This document shows, one piece after another, positions 54,001-62,626 of a stretch of 64,000 nt of DNA. The translations under genes were made by a program, and so were the position numbers. Origin of the DNA: Scalindua_A sp046757465 (GTDB taxonomy: Bacteria > Planctomycetota > Brocadiia > Brocadiales > Scalinduaceae); contig JBHHYH010000009.1 of NCBI GenBank assembly GCA_046757465.1, positions 1 to 64,000 of the forward strand, written 5' to 3'. How positions within the stretch are numbered: the stretch's first letter is position 1; each line of letters opens with the position of its first letter. The notes under the pieces are model-generated. The model searched no databases, had not been told where the DNA came from, and saw only the letters and a program-made list of their open reading frames with translations.

Positions 54001-55140
54001 ACGTCGAATTATAAATGGTTGAAACAATTCAAGTGCAATCTTTTTTGGAATTCCGCATTGCCTTAATTTCAGTTCAGGGCCAACAACTATTACCGATCGT
54101 GCAGAATAATCAACTCGTTTACCCAGCAAGTTTTCCCTAAATCTCCCTTGTTTTCCCTTAATCATGTCTGTGAGAGATTTCAAAGGACGATTGTTACTTC
54201 CCAAAATAGGGCGCTTACTTCTACTATTATCAAAAAGTGCATCTACGGCCTGCTGTAACATTCTTTTCTCATTCCGGATTATTACTTCTGGCGCGTTTAG
54301 GTCTATCAGTTTTTTAAGACGATTATTGCGGTTAATGATGCGCCTGTAAAGATCATTAAGGTCTGAACTAGCAAAATCTCCGCTTTCTAACAGCACCAAA
54401 GGTCTTAAATCCGGCGGGATTACTGGAATAACATCCATAACCACCCACTCAGGTTTATTTCCAGACCTTACAAAAGATTCGACAATTTCTAATCTCTTTA
54501 TTATATCCTTAGTTCGCTGCTTGGATTTTGTTTCTTTAAGTTCTACCCTAAGTTCCTTTGATAATTTTACCAAATCCAAGTTCTTGAACAATGTCCTTAT
54601 AGCCTCAGCACCCATGTTAGCACTAAAACTACTTTCGCCGTATTTCTCCTGAACCGTTTTATACTCATCTACTGTTAACAATTGTCCTTCTTTAAGCGGT
54701 GTATCCCCAGATTCAATCACAACATAGTCTTGGAAATAAATAACCCTTTCCAGTGCGTTAGTCTTCATTGCCAAAAGTGTCCCTATTCTTGAAGGCATTG
54801 CCTTAAAAAACCAAATATGAACAATCGGTGCAGCCAAATTAATATGCCCTAATCTCTTCCTTCTTACGCGAGAATGAGTTACCTTAACTCCACATCTATC
54901 GCAAACAATACCCTTATGCTTGATACCTTTATACTTTCCACAAAAGCATTCCCAATTACGTTCAGGGCCAAAGATTCGCTCACAAAACAATCCATCTTTC
55001 TCTGCGCGGTATGTACGGTAGTTTATCGTTTCTGGTTTTTTTACTTCACCATATGACTTGTTCCTAATATCTTCTGCAGACGATAAGGATATCTTCACCG
55101 AACTATACTCGTTTATCTTTTCAAACGTTCCTATTGTCAT
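51028..55140 (-). CDS. rpoC: DNA-directed RNA polymerase subunit beta-prime
   Basis: A 1370-residue beta-prime subunit. The N-terminal zinc finger has CFCGKYKGIKHKGIVCDRCG at about 64-83. The catalytic NADFDGDQM is at about 454-462 and carries the three Mg-binding Asp residues. The trigger-loop region and a second zinc site (CEMPLGLCAKCYG) follow. Length fits the usual 1350-1420 and there is no large lineage insertion visible in the catalytic region. It starts 36 bases after the rpoB stop. Confidence 0.98.
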   Translation of the reverse strand: MTIGTFEKINEYSSVKISLSSAEDIRNKSYGEVKKPETINYRTYRAEKDGLFCERIFGPERNWECFCGKYKGIKHKGIVCDRCGVKVTHSRVRRKRLGHINLAAPIVHIWFFKAMPSRIGTLLAMKTNALERVIYFQDYVVIESGDTPLKEGQLLTVDEYKTVQEKYGESSFSANMGAEAIRTLFKNLDLVKLSKELRVELKETKSKQRTKDIIKRLEIVESFVRSGNKPEWVVMDVIPVIPPDLRPLVLLESGDFASSDLNDLYRRIINRNNRLKKLIDLNAPEVIIRNEKRMLQQAVDALFDNSRSKRPILGSNNRPLKSLTDMIKGKQGRFRENLLGKRVDYSARSVIVVGPELKLRQCGIPKKIALELFQPFIIRRLREIRLADTIKSAKKMLIRQEEAVWDILDDVVRKHLVLLNRAPTLHRMGIQAFEPILVEGNAIKLHPLVCRGFNADFDGDQMAVHLPLSIEAQIEARTLMLSVNNIFSPASGEPIITPSQDIVLGCYYLTILIDKNEGEKKLRSFSNLDEVLMAYAEKKIGIHTQIKLRLAPNKTIMGDKGEQPKNGLCTTTVGRVIFNEVLPSELPFYNYPLDHKSINGIIQDCYKILGRGKTISLLDQIKEMGFKECTKAGLSLSIMDLKMPKKKAQILEKTQKEVEKIQKLYHKGIITEGERYNQVIDTWTYAGEKVAEEMIDELKHDTRGDKPYLNPVFLMSASGARGSTQQLRQLAGMRGLMAKPSGKIIETPIKANFREGLSVLEYFSSTHGARKGLADTALKTADSGYLTRKLADVAQNVIVTGYDCGTVNGISKSAIYRGDRIEVPLSKVVAGRTSLNNIVDLVKDEKIVKENELITEEKAKKIEALGFEKIRVRSSLTCEMPLGLCAKCYGMDRSKGELVEEGTSVGIIAAQSIGEPGTQLTMKTFHIGGTATRSIEESEIRVKRVGRVKYNNLNVVENPHGENMALNGKGEILTVDEKDRQIEKHAVPLGATVLVKEGEKVSLNRTIIKWDPHMTPILAEMAGKVRFEDIIENKTMQKEYDPVTRIKRKVIIEHKGDLHPQVIIEDNSGKIQGLYPIPEKAHIEVEEKVRVVAGTLLAKTPREITRTEDITGGLPRVSEILEARRPKDPAVMSEIDGIVELGEKRRGKRTIIVKGESGMEVEHLVPRGKHLRVHRGDHVKAGDPLVEGPLIPQDILRICGEEELQQYMLKEVQNVYRSQNVPIDDKHIEIVIAQMLRKVQVDESNDTKLLQGSIIDKFKFQEINVKIKEKGDKPATAKPLLLGITKASIHSDSFISAASFQETTKVLTKAAVEGSRDTLVGLKENVILGHLVPTGTGYKPYHMLSMKRAEVETSDEKEVEKERLLSTLTN

Positions 55141-55176
55141 TAGTCAATCTCCGTTTAATATTTACAATGACAGGCT

Positions 55177-58100
55177 TTAAAGTGGTTCTTTTTCAAGTTT
55201 CAAAGTAAGTCCAAGTCCTTCAATTTCCTTGGCAAGTACATCGAATGATGCAGGAGTTCCTGCTTCTAGCGTATTTTTACCCTTAACCATAGACTCATAA
55301 ATTTTGGTACGTCCTTCTACATCGTCACTTTTCACTGTAAGAAGCTCTTGCAAATTATATGCTGCCCCGTAAGCTTCTAGTGCCCATACTTCCATCTCTC
55401 CAAACCTTTGCCCACCAAATCTGGCCTTTCCTCCCAGTGGTTGTTGTGTTATTAAAGAGTAAGGCCCTGTAGCTCTAGCATGTACCTTTTCATCAACTAA
55501 ATGATGTAATTTCAACATATACATATACCCAACTGCCACCTTTTGTTCAAAAAGCTCACCAGTCCGCCCGTCGTACAATGTAGTTTTACCGTCCTCTGGA
55601 AGCCCTGCTTCTTTCAATGTATCTCTCACCTCAAATTCCTTTGCCCCATCAAAAATGGGTGTAACAGCTTGGAAATCCAATTTTTTTGCAGCCCAACCTA
55701 AGTGTGTTTCCAAAATTTGACCAACGTTCATCCTGGAAGGAACTCCTAAGGGATTTAAAATCATCTCAACAGGCGTCCCATCTTCCAGATATGGCATATC
55801 TTCTTCTGGCAGTATCTTAGCAATAACGCCTTTATTGCCATGTCTTCCGGCCATTTTATCTCCAACAGATAATCTCCTTTTCGTTGCAATAGAAACCTTT
55901 GCCACTTCTAATACGCCACTTGGCAATTCATCTCCCCGTTTTAATTGACTTACCTTTGCATCCTTTTCTTCCTTCAGAGATTCAATTTTTTCACTAGATT
56001 CTTTACAAATCCTTACAGCTCTTTCACTTTTTCGTTTGTTACTTCCAGAATCAAAGTTCCTAATATCAAATTGTCCTTGTAAAGTAAGAATATGCTCAGT
56101 GTCCATTCCATATGAAACTTTTAAAGGCTGACTAGTCCTTAAATCTACAAGCGTGCCATCAAAAACCTCTTCGAGCCCTTTGATCATCTTAACAAATTCT
56201 TTTGATATCGCTTTATCAAACTTGTCTTCAATTCCCCTAATTTTATCTGTAATTTTTTGTCTTTGTTCATCAGACAGATGTGCTCTCCGAGAAAACAATT
56301 GAGTATTAATGACAATTCCCTCTACACCAGATGGCACTTCTAAAGATACATTTTTCACGTCTTCTCCAGCTCTACCAAAGATAGCATGCAATAGTTTTTC
56401 CTCGGGAGATAGTTCACTCCTGCTTTTTGGAGCAATCTTTCCCACAAGAATATCTGATGGTTTAACTTTCGTCCCAATCCTGATTATGCCATTTTCATCT
56501 AAGTTACTAAGGGCTTTTTCTGAAACGTTTGGTATATCTCTGGTAAACTCTTCCCTCCCAAGTGTTGTCTCTCTGACTTCTACTTCAAATTCATCCCTAT
56601 GAATTGACGTATAACGGTCGTCCTTTAATAAACTCTCACTAACCACAATAGCATCTTCAAAGTTATAGCCATCCCAAGTCATAAAGGCTACCAACACGTT
56701 TGCACCCAAACTCAATTCGCCATTACAAGTAGCAGCGCCATCAGCAATAACTTCATTCTTTTTTACTTTTTGGCCTTCAAATACTATAGGTTTTTGGTTT
56801 AAACAAGTACCTTCATTTAATCCGATAAACTTCCTTAAGTCGTAAACGTCATTATCATCGATAACAATTTGTTCAGATGTTACTTTGGTAACGATACCAC
56901 TATTTTTAGCACAGACTACCATACTAGAATTCTTTGCGACTACTTTCTCCATACCCGTAGCAACAAGAGGTGGCTCAGTTTTGAGTAATGGAACAGCTTG
57001 TCTCTGCATATTTGAACCCATTAGTGCCCTATTAGCATCACTATGCTCCAGAAACGGTATCAAACTCGCGGATACACCTACTAATTGCTTGGGTGACACA
57101 TCTATGTAATCAACATCCTTTACATCTACAAGCCGAAAATCACCGTTAAAACGTGCAAGTATTTCCTTGTTCAAACCTCTGCTCTCAAAGTTAGATTGTG
57201 CATCAGCCGGAGCGAGAACTTTACCTTCTTCCTCATCAGCACGAAGGTAAACAATTTCGTTTGTTAACTTCCCTTTTTTGATTTTTAAATAAGGAGTTAT
57301 TAAGAAACCATAATCGTCGACTGCGGCATATGCGCTCAATGATGCAATTAGTCCGATATTTGTTCCTTCAGGGGTCTCAATAGGACATATTCGTCCATAA
57401 TGTGAAACGTGAACATCTCTAACTTCAAAACCTGCCCTCTTTCTATTAAGTCCACCAGGCCCTAAAGCACTTAACCTCCGCTCATGTGTAAGTTGTGCTA
57501 ATGGGTTTGTTTGGTCTAATACTTGAGAAAGTTCCCCTCGACTAAAAAAATATTCTATAGCTGAAAAAATTGTTCTAGAGTTTATAAGTATTCTCGGGGT
57601 TAAGTGCTCATAATCTTTAACACTCATCCTTTCCTGCACTGTCCTTCTAAGTTTAAGAAATCCTTTGCGTAATTCCTCTCCAAATAGCTCATCAACAGTT
57701 CGGAGTCGTCTATTACCAAGGTGGTCTATATCGTCAACACTTCCTTCATCCTTTCTGAGTCTCATAATATATCTAATAGAATTTACGTAATCTTCTGGCT
57801 GTAATGTCATTTCTTTATCAGGAATATCCTGCCCTAATTTCCTGTTCAATCTGAATCGCCCTACCAGACCTAGCTTGTATCTTTTTGGATCAAAAAATTT
57901 GTCATGAATCAATTGCTTTGCTTTTTCCAATTGTTGAGGGTTGCCCGGTCTAAACCTTGCATAAACCCGTAATAAAGCATCTTCATGTGATTCAGTATAA
58001 TCAGATTCCAGAGAATTAAGTATTAGGGGGTCATCCATCTTTTTAATAATCTCAATCTTTTTGAGGTTTGAATCAGAGATAATCTTAACTAAATTCTCAT

Positions 58101-58869
58101 TTATTTGCCGCCCCGCTTCTAGAATAACTTCACCAGTTTGAGGGTTAACCAATCTACCGACAATATATTTATCTTTAAGCTTATGGGCAGAAGCATAATC
58201 GCTTGTATCAACCGTCTCAGTTTCATAAAAAAGCCGAATAATGTCTTCATCTCTTGAGTACTTCTCTGACATTGCCCTCAGGAAACATGTTGCAGGGAAC
58301 TTACCACTTTGATCGATTTTAATAGTTAAAATATCTTTTTTGCCAACTTCTGTCTCAATCCAACTACCTCTTTCTGGAATAATCCTGCATGAATGCATTC
58401 TCTTCTCTGCATGAAGCTCTTCAACAAAATCCACACCAGGCGATCTATGGAGTTGGTTTACAATTACTCTTTCTGTTCCGTTAATTATGAACTCACCCCC
58501 CCCAATCATTACAGGAATTTCTCCCAAATAAACCTCTTCCTCAACAGATTCTCCCTTATTTAGCCTCAACCAAACCCTGAATGGTTTACCGTAAATTAAC
58601 TTCAATTGTCTGCATTCATCCGGGGTGTACCGAGGTTTTCCTAATTCACATTTTATATATTGTAAAGAAACAGTCTCATCATAGTTTTTTATTGGAAACG
58701 TTTCCCGCAAAATAGTTTCTAGCCCTCGATTCTTACGTTTATTTGGTGACACATCTTCCTGTAAAAAGGCAGCATAAGATCTGGTTTGTATCTGAACAGG
58801 GTCTGGCTGTTCAACTATTTCAGCAACTTTACTGTAGTTTCTTACTTCCATCTTTTCCCCCCTAGACAC
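55177..58869 (-). CDS. rpoB: DNA-directed RNA polymerase subunit beta
   Basis: A 1230-residue beta subunit. The rifampicin-binding region reads LSQVLDQTNPLAQLTHERRLSALGPGGLNRKRAGFEVRDVH and looks wild-type; a little later PIETPEGTNIGLI follows. The C-terminus has PLGGKARFGGQRFGEMEVWALEAYGAAYNLQE, where beta meets beta-prime. Length is shorter than the 1342 residues of E. coli. The frame opens with residues MSRGEKMEV, so the second ATG (MEVRNYSK) is an alternative start. Confidence 0.98.
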   Translation of the reverse strand: MSRGEKMEVRNYSKVAEIVEQPDPVQIQTRSYAAFLQEDVSPNKRKNRGLETILRETFPIKNYDETVSLQYIKCELGKPRYTPDECRQLKLIYGKPFRVWLRLNKGESVEEEVYLGEIPVMIGGGEFIINGTERVIVNQLHRSPGVDFVEELHAEKRMHSCRIIPERGSWIETEVGKKDILTIKIDQSGKFPATCFLRAMSEKYSRDEDIIRLFYETETVDTSDYASAHKLKDKYIVGRLVNPQTGEVILEAGRQINENLVKIISDSNLKKIEIIKKMDDPLILNSLESDYTESHEDALLRVYARFRPGNPQQLEKAKQLIHDKFFDPKRYKLGLVGRFRLNRKLGQDIPDKEMTLQPEDYVNSIRYIMRLRKDEGSVDDIDHLGNRRLRTVDELFGEELRKGFLKLRRTVQERMSVKDYEHLTPRILINSRTIFSAIEYFFSRGELSQVLDQTNPLAQLTHERRLSALGPGGLNRKRAGFEVRDVHVSHYGRICPIETPEGTNIGLIASLSAYAAVDDYGFLITPYLKIKKGKLTNEIVYLRADEEEGKVLAPADAQSNFESRGLNKEILARFNGDFRLVDVKDVDYIDVSPKQLVGVSASLIPFLEHSDANRALMGSNMQRQAVPLLKTEPPLVATGMEKVVAKNSSMVVCAKNSGIVTKVTSEQIVIDDNDVYDLRKFIGLNEGTCLNQKPIVFEGQKVKKNEVIADGAATCNGELSLGANVLVAFMTWDGYNFEDAIVVSESLLKDDRYTSIHRDEFEVEVRETTLGREEFTRDIPNVSEKALSNLDENGIIRIGTKVKPSDILVGKIAPKSRSELSPEEKLLHAIFGRAGEDVKNVSLEVPSGVEGIVINTQLFSRRAHLSDEQRQKITDKIRGIEDKFDKAISKEFVKMIKGLEEVFDGTLVDLRTSQPLKVSYGMDTEHILTLQGQFDIRNFDSGSNKRKSERAVRICKESSEKIESLKEEKDAKVSQLKRGDELPSGVLEVAKVSIATKRRLSVGDKMAGRHGNKGVIAKILPEEDMPYLEDGTPVEMILNPLGVPSRMNVGQILETHLGWAAKKLDFQAVTPIFDGAKEFEVRDTLKEAGLPEDGKTTLYDGRTGELFEQKVAVGYMYMLKLHHLVDEKVHARATGPYSLITQQPLGGKARFGGQRFGEMEVWALEAYGAAYNLQELLTVKSDDVEGRTKIYESMVKGKNTLEAGTPASFDVLAKEIEGLGLTLKLEKEPL

Positions 58870-58919
58870 ATTTATTGAATCTTCCTGCGTCTTAAAATAG
58901 GGATTTTAAAAATTAGGTT

Positions 58920-59351
58920 CTATTTAAGTTCAACCACTGCACCTGCATCTTCTAAAGCTTTTTTAGCCTTCTCTGCTTCATCCTTTGCAACACCTTCTTT
59001 TACGGGTTTTGGTGCACCATCTACCAACGCCTTTGCTTCCTTCAGCCCAAGAGAAGTCTCTGCACGAACTGCTTTGATAACTTGAATCTTGTTTGGACCA
59101 ACCTCTTTCAAGATAATATCAAAAGTAGTTTTCTCCTCTTTGGCAGCACCTGCTCCTTCAGTAGCCGCAGGGGCTGCACCCCCCGCAGGAACTGCTACCG
59201 CAGCAGAAGCAGAAACACCAAATTTTTGCTCAAATGCCTTTACCAACTGCGACGCCTCAAGCAAACTCATCCCTTCAACCAATTCCAGTACCTGTGCAAT
59301 CTTCCCAGTAGGTTCAACTTCAATCTTCTCTGATTCTAGATCTACTGCCAT
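58920..59351 (-). CDS. rplL: 50S ribosomal protein L7/L12
   Basis: A 143-residue L7/L12 stalk protein that recruits translation factors. ATG 59351 has an ideal AAGGAGG site; an upstream in-frame start at 59375 would overlap rplJ and lacks one. The N-terminal dimer domain is followed by an Ala/Gly/Pro hinge and the C-terminal domain KTTFDIILKEVGPNKIQVIKAVRAETSLGLKEAKALVDGAPK. It lies 20 bases after rplJ. Confidence 0.96.
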   Translation of the reverse strand: MAVDLESEKIEVEPTGKIAQVLELVEGMSLLEASQLVKAFEQKFGVSASAAVAVPAGGAAPAATEGAGAAKEEKTTFDIILKEVGPNKIQVIKAVRAETSLGLKEAKALVDGAPKPVKEGVAKDEAEKAKKALEDAGAVVELK

Positions 59352-59371
59352 AGTTTCCTCCTTATGCATTT

Positions 59372-59908
59372 TCAAACGTTTTTTTTATCACCATTACTCT
59401 TTTTTTCTTTAATTGCTAATAAAACAAAATAAAGATTATTTGTTACGGCATTAAATAAATTCGCTAACTGGATCAAAGGTGTGCTTATCCCGAATAGTAT
59501 TTGTGTTAAAACAACTTGTTTAGATGGAATTGCTGATAAGGCCTTTATATCCTCAAGTGGCAACATCTCTCCATCCATTAAACCACCCATAATCTTGAGG
59601 CCAGATATTTCTCTAGACCATTTCGCTAACACTTTAGCTAAAATTACAGGGTCATTGTCGCTTATTGTAATAGCTGACGGTCCTTCCAGCATCTGGCCGA
59701 GTGCTGGAATACCTATTTCCTTAAATGCTATAGCTGCAAGAGAATTTTTCACAACTTTCAATTTGATATCTTTTTCACTTAAATCTCTTCTCAATGTATT
59801 TGCTTGTTGCGTATTCACACCTTTAAAACTCACCACAATAAAGTTATTGACGCCTCTATAGTCAGATATAAGTTCATCAACTACTAACTTTTTCAACTCT
59901 TTAGACAT
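59372..59908 (-). CDS. rplJ: 50S ribosomal protein L10
   Basis: A 178-residue L10, the base of the L7/L12 stalk. It has the conserved FKGVNTQQANTLRRDLSEKDIKLKVVKNSLAAIAF segment and the C-terminal helix that carries L12 dimers. Only 34 bases separate it from rplA, too few for an E. coli-type L10 leader just before the gene. Confidence 0.95.
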   Translation of the reverse strand: MSKELKKLVVDELISDYRGVNNFIVVSFKGVNTQQANTLRRDLSEKDIKLKVVKNSLAAIAFKEIGIPALGQMLEGPSAITISDNDPVILAKVLAKWSREISGLKIMGGLMDGEMLPLEDIKALSAIPSKQVVLTQILFGISTPLIQLANLFNAVTNNLYFVLLAIKEKKSNGDKKNV

Positions 59909-59942
59909 ATAGCGAAATCCGTTGATAAATTATTCAAAGTTA

Positions 59943-60626
59943 CTACGATGTTACGATTCTAATACCAGGACTCATAGAAGATGAAATAGAGATCCTTTGA
60001 ACAAAGGTTCCTTTTGCTGAGGGTGGTCGATTGTTAATAATATGCTTTATAAATGATTTAATATTCTCAGCCAGGTCTTCATCAGGAAAAGACATTTTCC
60101 CTACTGCCGTATGAATATTGCCGCCTGAGTCTGTTCTATACTCAATCTTTCCTTCCCTAAATTCCTTAACCACATTAGAAACATCATCCGTTACTGTTCC
60201 CGATTTTGGAGATGGCATTTTACCTTGTGGACCTAAAATTCTACCCAATTTACTCACCTTACGCATCATATCTGGTGTTGAGATTGCCACGTCAAAATCC
60301 AACCAACCATCCTCAATCTTTTTTATCAAATCGTCACCATTAACTTCTATAGCGCCAGCTTTCTTTGCCAATTTTGCCTTTTCACCACTAGCAAAAACTA
60401 CTACCCTGAGCTCTTTCCCTATCCCCTTTGGCAATGAGAATGAACCCCGAACTAGCTGGTCTGAACGTTTAGGATCAATGCCCAATTTCATAGCTATTTC
60501 GACAGTTTCGTCAAATTTTAGTTTGTTAAATGTTTTTAAAACAGAAACAGCCTCTTTTAATTCATATTCTTTTGACTTTAAGATTTTTTTCTTGGATTCA
60601 ATGTAACGTTTACTTCTAAACTTCAT
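59943..60626 (-). CDS. rplA: 50S ribosomal protein L1
   Basis: A 227-residue L1 of the mobile stalk at the E site. It has KFDETVEIAMKLGIDPKRSDQLVRGSFSLPKGIGKELRV, then GRILGPQGKMPSPKSGTV and the C-terminal RPPSAKGTFVQRISISSSMSPGIRI. It lies 29 bases after rplK. Confidence 0.97.
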   Translation of the reverse strand: MKFRSKRYIESKKKILKSKEYELKEAVSVLKTFNKLKFDETVEIAMKLGIDPKRSDQLVRGSFSLPKGIGKELRVVVFASGEKAKLAKKAGAIEVNGDDLIKKIEDGWLDFDVAISTPDMMRKVSKLGRILGPQGKMPSPKSGTVTDDVSNVVKEFREGKIEYRTDSGGNIHTAVGKMSFPDEDLAENIKSFIKHIINNRPPSAKGTFVQRISISSSMSPGIRIVTS

Positions 60627-60655
60627 TAATAAAGTTCCTTATAAATCATGACATT

Positions 60656-61081
60656 TTAGTCTTCCACATCTATGCCCATAGTCCGTGCTGTACCCTCGAT
60701 AATTTTTACCGCCATGTCAATACTCTTAGCATTAAGATCAGATAACTTTGTTTTTGCTATTTCTTCGATCTGTGACTTTGTTACCTTTCCTATTTTTTCT
60801 CTATTTGGCGTTGAAGAACCTTTCGCTATCCCTGCAGCTCTTTTAAGCAACACAGAAGCTGGGGGAGATTTCATAATGAAAGAAAATGATTTGTCTTTAT
60901 ATACTGTGATTTCTACTGGTGTTATTACTCCCTGTGAATCCTTACTCTTCTCGTTAAACTGAGTAACAAATTTGCCTATATTTACGCCATGCTGACCCAG
61001 TGCTGGGCCTACAGGAGGAGCTGGGGTAGCCTGACCCCCCGGAATCTGCAATTTTATTTTAGTTACTACTTTTTTTGCCAT
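60656..61081 (-). CDS. rplK: 50S ribosomal protein L11
   Basis: A 141-residue L11 of the GTPase-associated centre. The proline-rich GGQATPAPPVGPALGQHGVNI is the thiostrepton-region signature, and the C-terminal domain ends IEGTARTMGIDVED. It follows nusG by 33 bases. Confidence 0.97.
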   Translation of the reverse strand: MAKKVVTKIKLQIPGGQATPAPPVGPALGQHGVNIGKFVTQFNEKSKDSQGVITPVEITVYKDKSFSFIMKSPPASVLLKRAAGIAKGSSTPNREKIGKVTKSQIEEIAKTKLSDLNAKSIDMAVKIIEGTARTMGIDVED

Positions 61082-61114
61082 CAGGTTCTTCTACGCCAAT
61101 AACTAAAGCTACAT

Positions 61115-61663
61115 TTAAATTATCTCAATTTGCCAATATTCTAATTCTACAGATGTGGATCTGCCAAAAATTGTGAGCATCAATTTTACACATCCACTGG
61201 CAGGTAAAACCTCTTCCACAACTCCATCAAAGTTTTCAAAGGGCCCTTCTTTGACTTTTACTCTATCTCCCTTATGAAATTCTATCTTCGTTTTAGGCTT
61301 TTCTTCTCCACGTTCTACCTCTTTTAATATCTTTTCAACTTCACGGTCTGTCATTGCTACTGGTTTACGGTCACCACCAACGAAGTCACCCGCTCCTGGA
61401 GCTTCCCTAATCATATACCACACCTTATCCGGAATCTGCCCATTGTCATCAACTTCAATTTCTGCCATAACATAACCCGGATATATCTTCTTATCAGCGA
61501 CTTTTTTCTTGCCACCCTTGATCTCAGTCACCTTTTCACAAGGCACCAAAATCTTTGGAATAAGATCTTCAATCCCCTGGGTTTTTATGCGTCTCTCCAA
61601 ATCTTTTTTGACCTTATCCTCTTTATTACTTTGTACACGAAGCACAAACCATCTTTTCCCCAT
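61115..61663 (-). CDS. nusG: Transcription termination/antitermination protein NusG
   Basis: A 182-residue NusG. The N-terminal domain begins KRWFVLRVQSNKEDKVKKDLE and has the segment KIYPGYVMAEIEVDD; the C-terminal KOW domain is FHKGDRVKVKEGPFENFDGVVEEVLP. It couples RNA polymerase to the ribosome and Rho. It lies 223 bases after secE, an unusually long gap for this pair. Confidence 0.96.
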   Translation of the reverse strand: MGKRWFVLRVQSNKEDKVKKDLERRIKTQGIEDLIPKILVPCEKVTEIKGGKKKVADKKIYPGYVMAEIEVDDNGQIPDKVWYMIREAPGAGDFVGGDRKPVAMTDREVEKILKEVERGEEKPKTKIEFHKGDRVKVKEGPFENFDGVVEEVLPASGCVKLMLTIFGRSTSVELEYWQIEII

Positions 61664-61886
61664 AATTCAAAACAAAAATCTTTATTTAAATATCCTAAAA
61701 AATATCATACATCATTGTTGTTGCTATTTAGCTACTAATAAATAATTAGTTACTCTTCAAACTTTCTTAGTGGAAAAATGGTGGGATTTTACTTGAATAT
61801 TCGTAAATTAGGGCCACTTGAAGTGATCTTAAATTTTAAGATATTCAACGCATCAATTTCTCAATATTACACACGAAAAATCCTAT
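61664..61886. other. Intergenic region, secE / nusG
   Basis: 223 AT-rich bases. A near-perfect 8-bp palindrome (61826-61842) and a shorter one beside it are seen, but neither has a T tract. A promoter for nusG-rplKAJL could be here; I found no convincing pair of boxes. Confidence 0.35.
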
Positions 61887-62345
61887 TTATAATACGCCTA
61901 TAATTTCCATAATACTTGATACTACCCAGTCAACACCAAAAATATACAAAGATAATATTATTAAACATACTATGACAACAACCGTTGATCCAATTAATTC
62001 GTCCCTTGTAGGCCATGAGACCTTTTGAAGTTCCGCCTGCGTTTCTATGAAAAACTCAACAGCTCCTTTGGTCTTACTATCAATCCACTTAAGTCCTATT
62101 TCAAAACCCGTCGTAAAGGCGCATATTATCACGCCGCAAAACATAAATAGAACAAACGAACTTACAAGTCCCCAGGTCAACCGAATGTCTAATAAAGGTA
62201 TTTTAGCACCGGCAAAAAATTCTGGATAATCTATCAACACCCCATATAAAGAATATGCGGCAAATATTGAAGCAATCCCAAAAAGGCCTGCCACTGTGCA
62301 CCTTGCAGTTACACCCACTCCCTTTCTATAAATTTCGAAAGTCAT
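61887..62345 (-). CDS. secE: Preprotein translocase subunit SecE
   Basis: A 152-residue SecE with three membrane segments (about 17-37, 52-76 and 124-148). The conserved core is ELQKVSWPTRDELIGSTVVVIV, just before the last segment, which is the part all SecE proteins share. Many bacteria have only the last segment; the three-segment form recalls E. coli. Its place between tRNA-Trp and nusG is standard. The gap after it is 223 bases. Confidence 0.92.
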   Translation of the reverse strand: MTFEIYRKGVGVTARCTVAGLFGIASIFAAYSLYGVLIDYPEFFAGAKIPLLDIRLTWGLVSSFVLFMFCGVIICAFTTGFEIGLKWIDSKTKGAVEFFIETQAELQKVSWPTRDELIGSTVVVIVCLIILSLYIFGVDWVVSSIMEIIGVL

Positions 62346-62372
62346 AACATTTATTTAGTAATATGAAATTTA

Positions 62373-62450
62373 TGGCAGGTCTGGAGGGATTCGAACCCCC
62401 AACACCCGGATTTGGAGTCCGGTGCTCTAGCCAATTCGAGCTACAGACCT
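62373..62450 (-). tRNA. tRNA-Trp (anticodon CCA)
   Basis: Full cloverleaf: acceptor AGGTCTG with CAGACCT, anticodon stem CCGGA/TCCGG with loop CTCCAAA (anticodon CCA), and T loop TTCGAAT. The discriminator is G and the CCA tail is encoded, unlike the other three tRNAs of the window. It lies between rpmG and secE, as in many bacteria. Confidence 0.95.
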
Positions 62451-62455
62451 TCTTA

Positions 62456-62605
62456 CTATTTCTTTTGCTCTTTATGTAATGTATGTTTTCTACAAAATTT
62501 GCAAAACTTTTTTAATTCTAAACGTACCGTTTGCTTCATTTCTTTACTTGTCCTATAATTTCTATTATTACACTCTGTACACGCTAACGTAATATAGTTT
62601 CTCAT
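62456..62605 (-). CDS. rpmG: 50S ribosomal protein L33 (zinc form)
   Basis: A 49-residue L33. The zinc ligands are C9-x2-C12 (CTEC) and C35-x2-C38 (CKFC), with the conserved LELKKFCKFCRKHTLHKE at the end. It starts 21 bases after tuf copy 1 ends and stops five bases before tRNA-Trp. The order tuf-rpmG-tRNA-Trp-secE-nusG is common. Confidence 0.95.
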   Translation of the reverse strand: MRNYITLACTECNNRNYRTSKEMKQTVRLELKKFCKFCRKHTLHKEQKK

Positions 62606-62626
62606 TATATTTATATTTTATTTATG

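Noticed and set aside
59352..59375. Earlier start for L7/L12
   Set aside because: It would overlap rplJ and hide the ideal AAGGAGG site that precedes ATG 59351.
61826..61842. Palindrome between secE and nusG as a terminator
   Set aside because: The stem is made almost only of A and T and lacks a T tract; it could easily be chance in AT-rich DNA.
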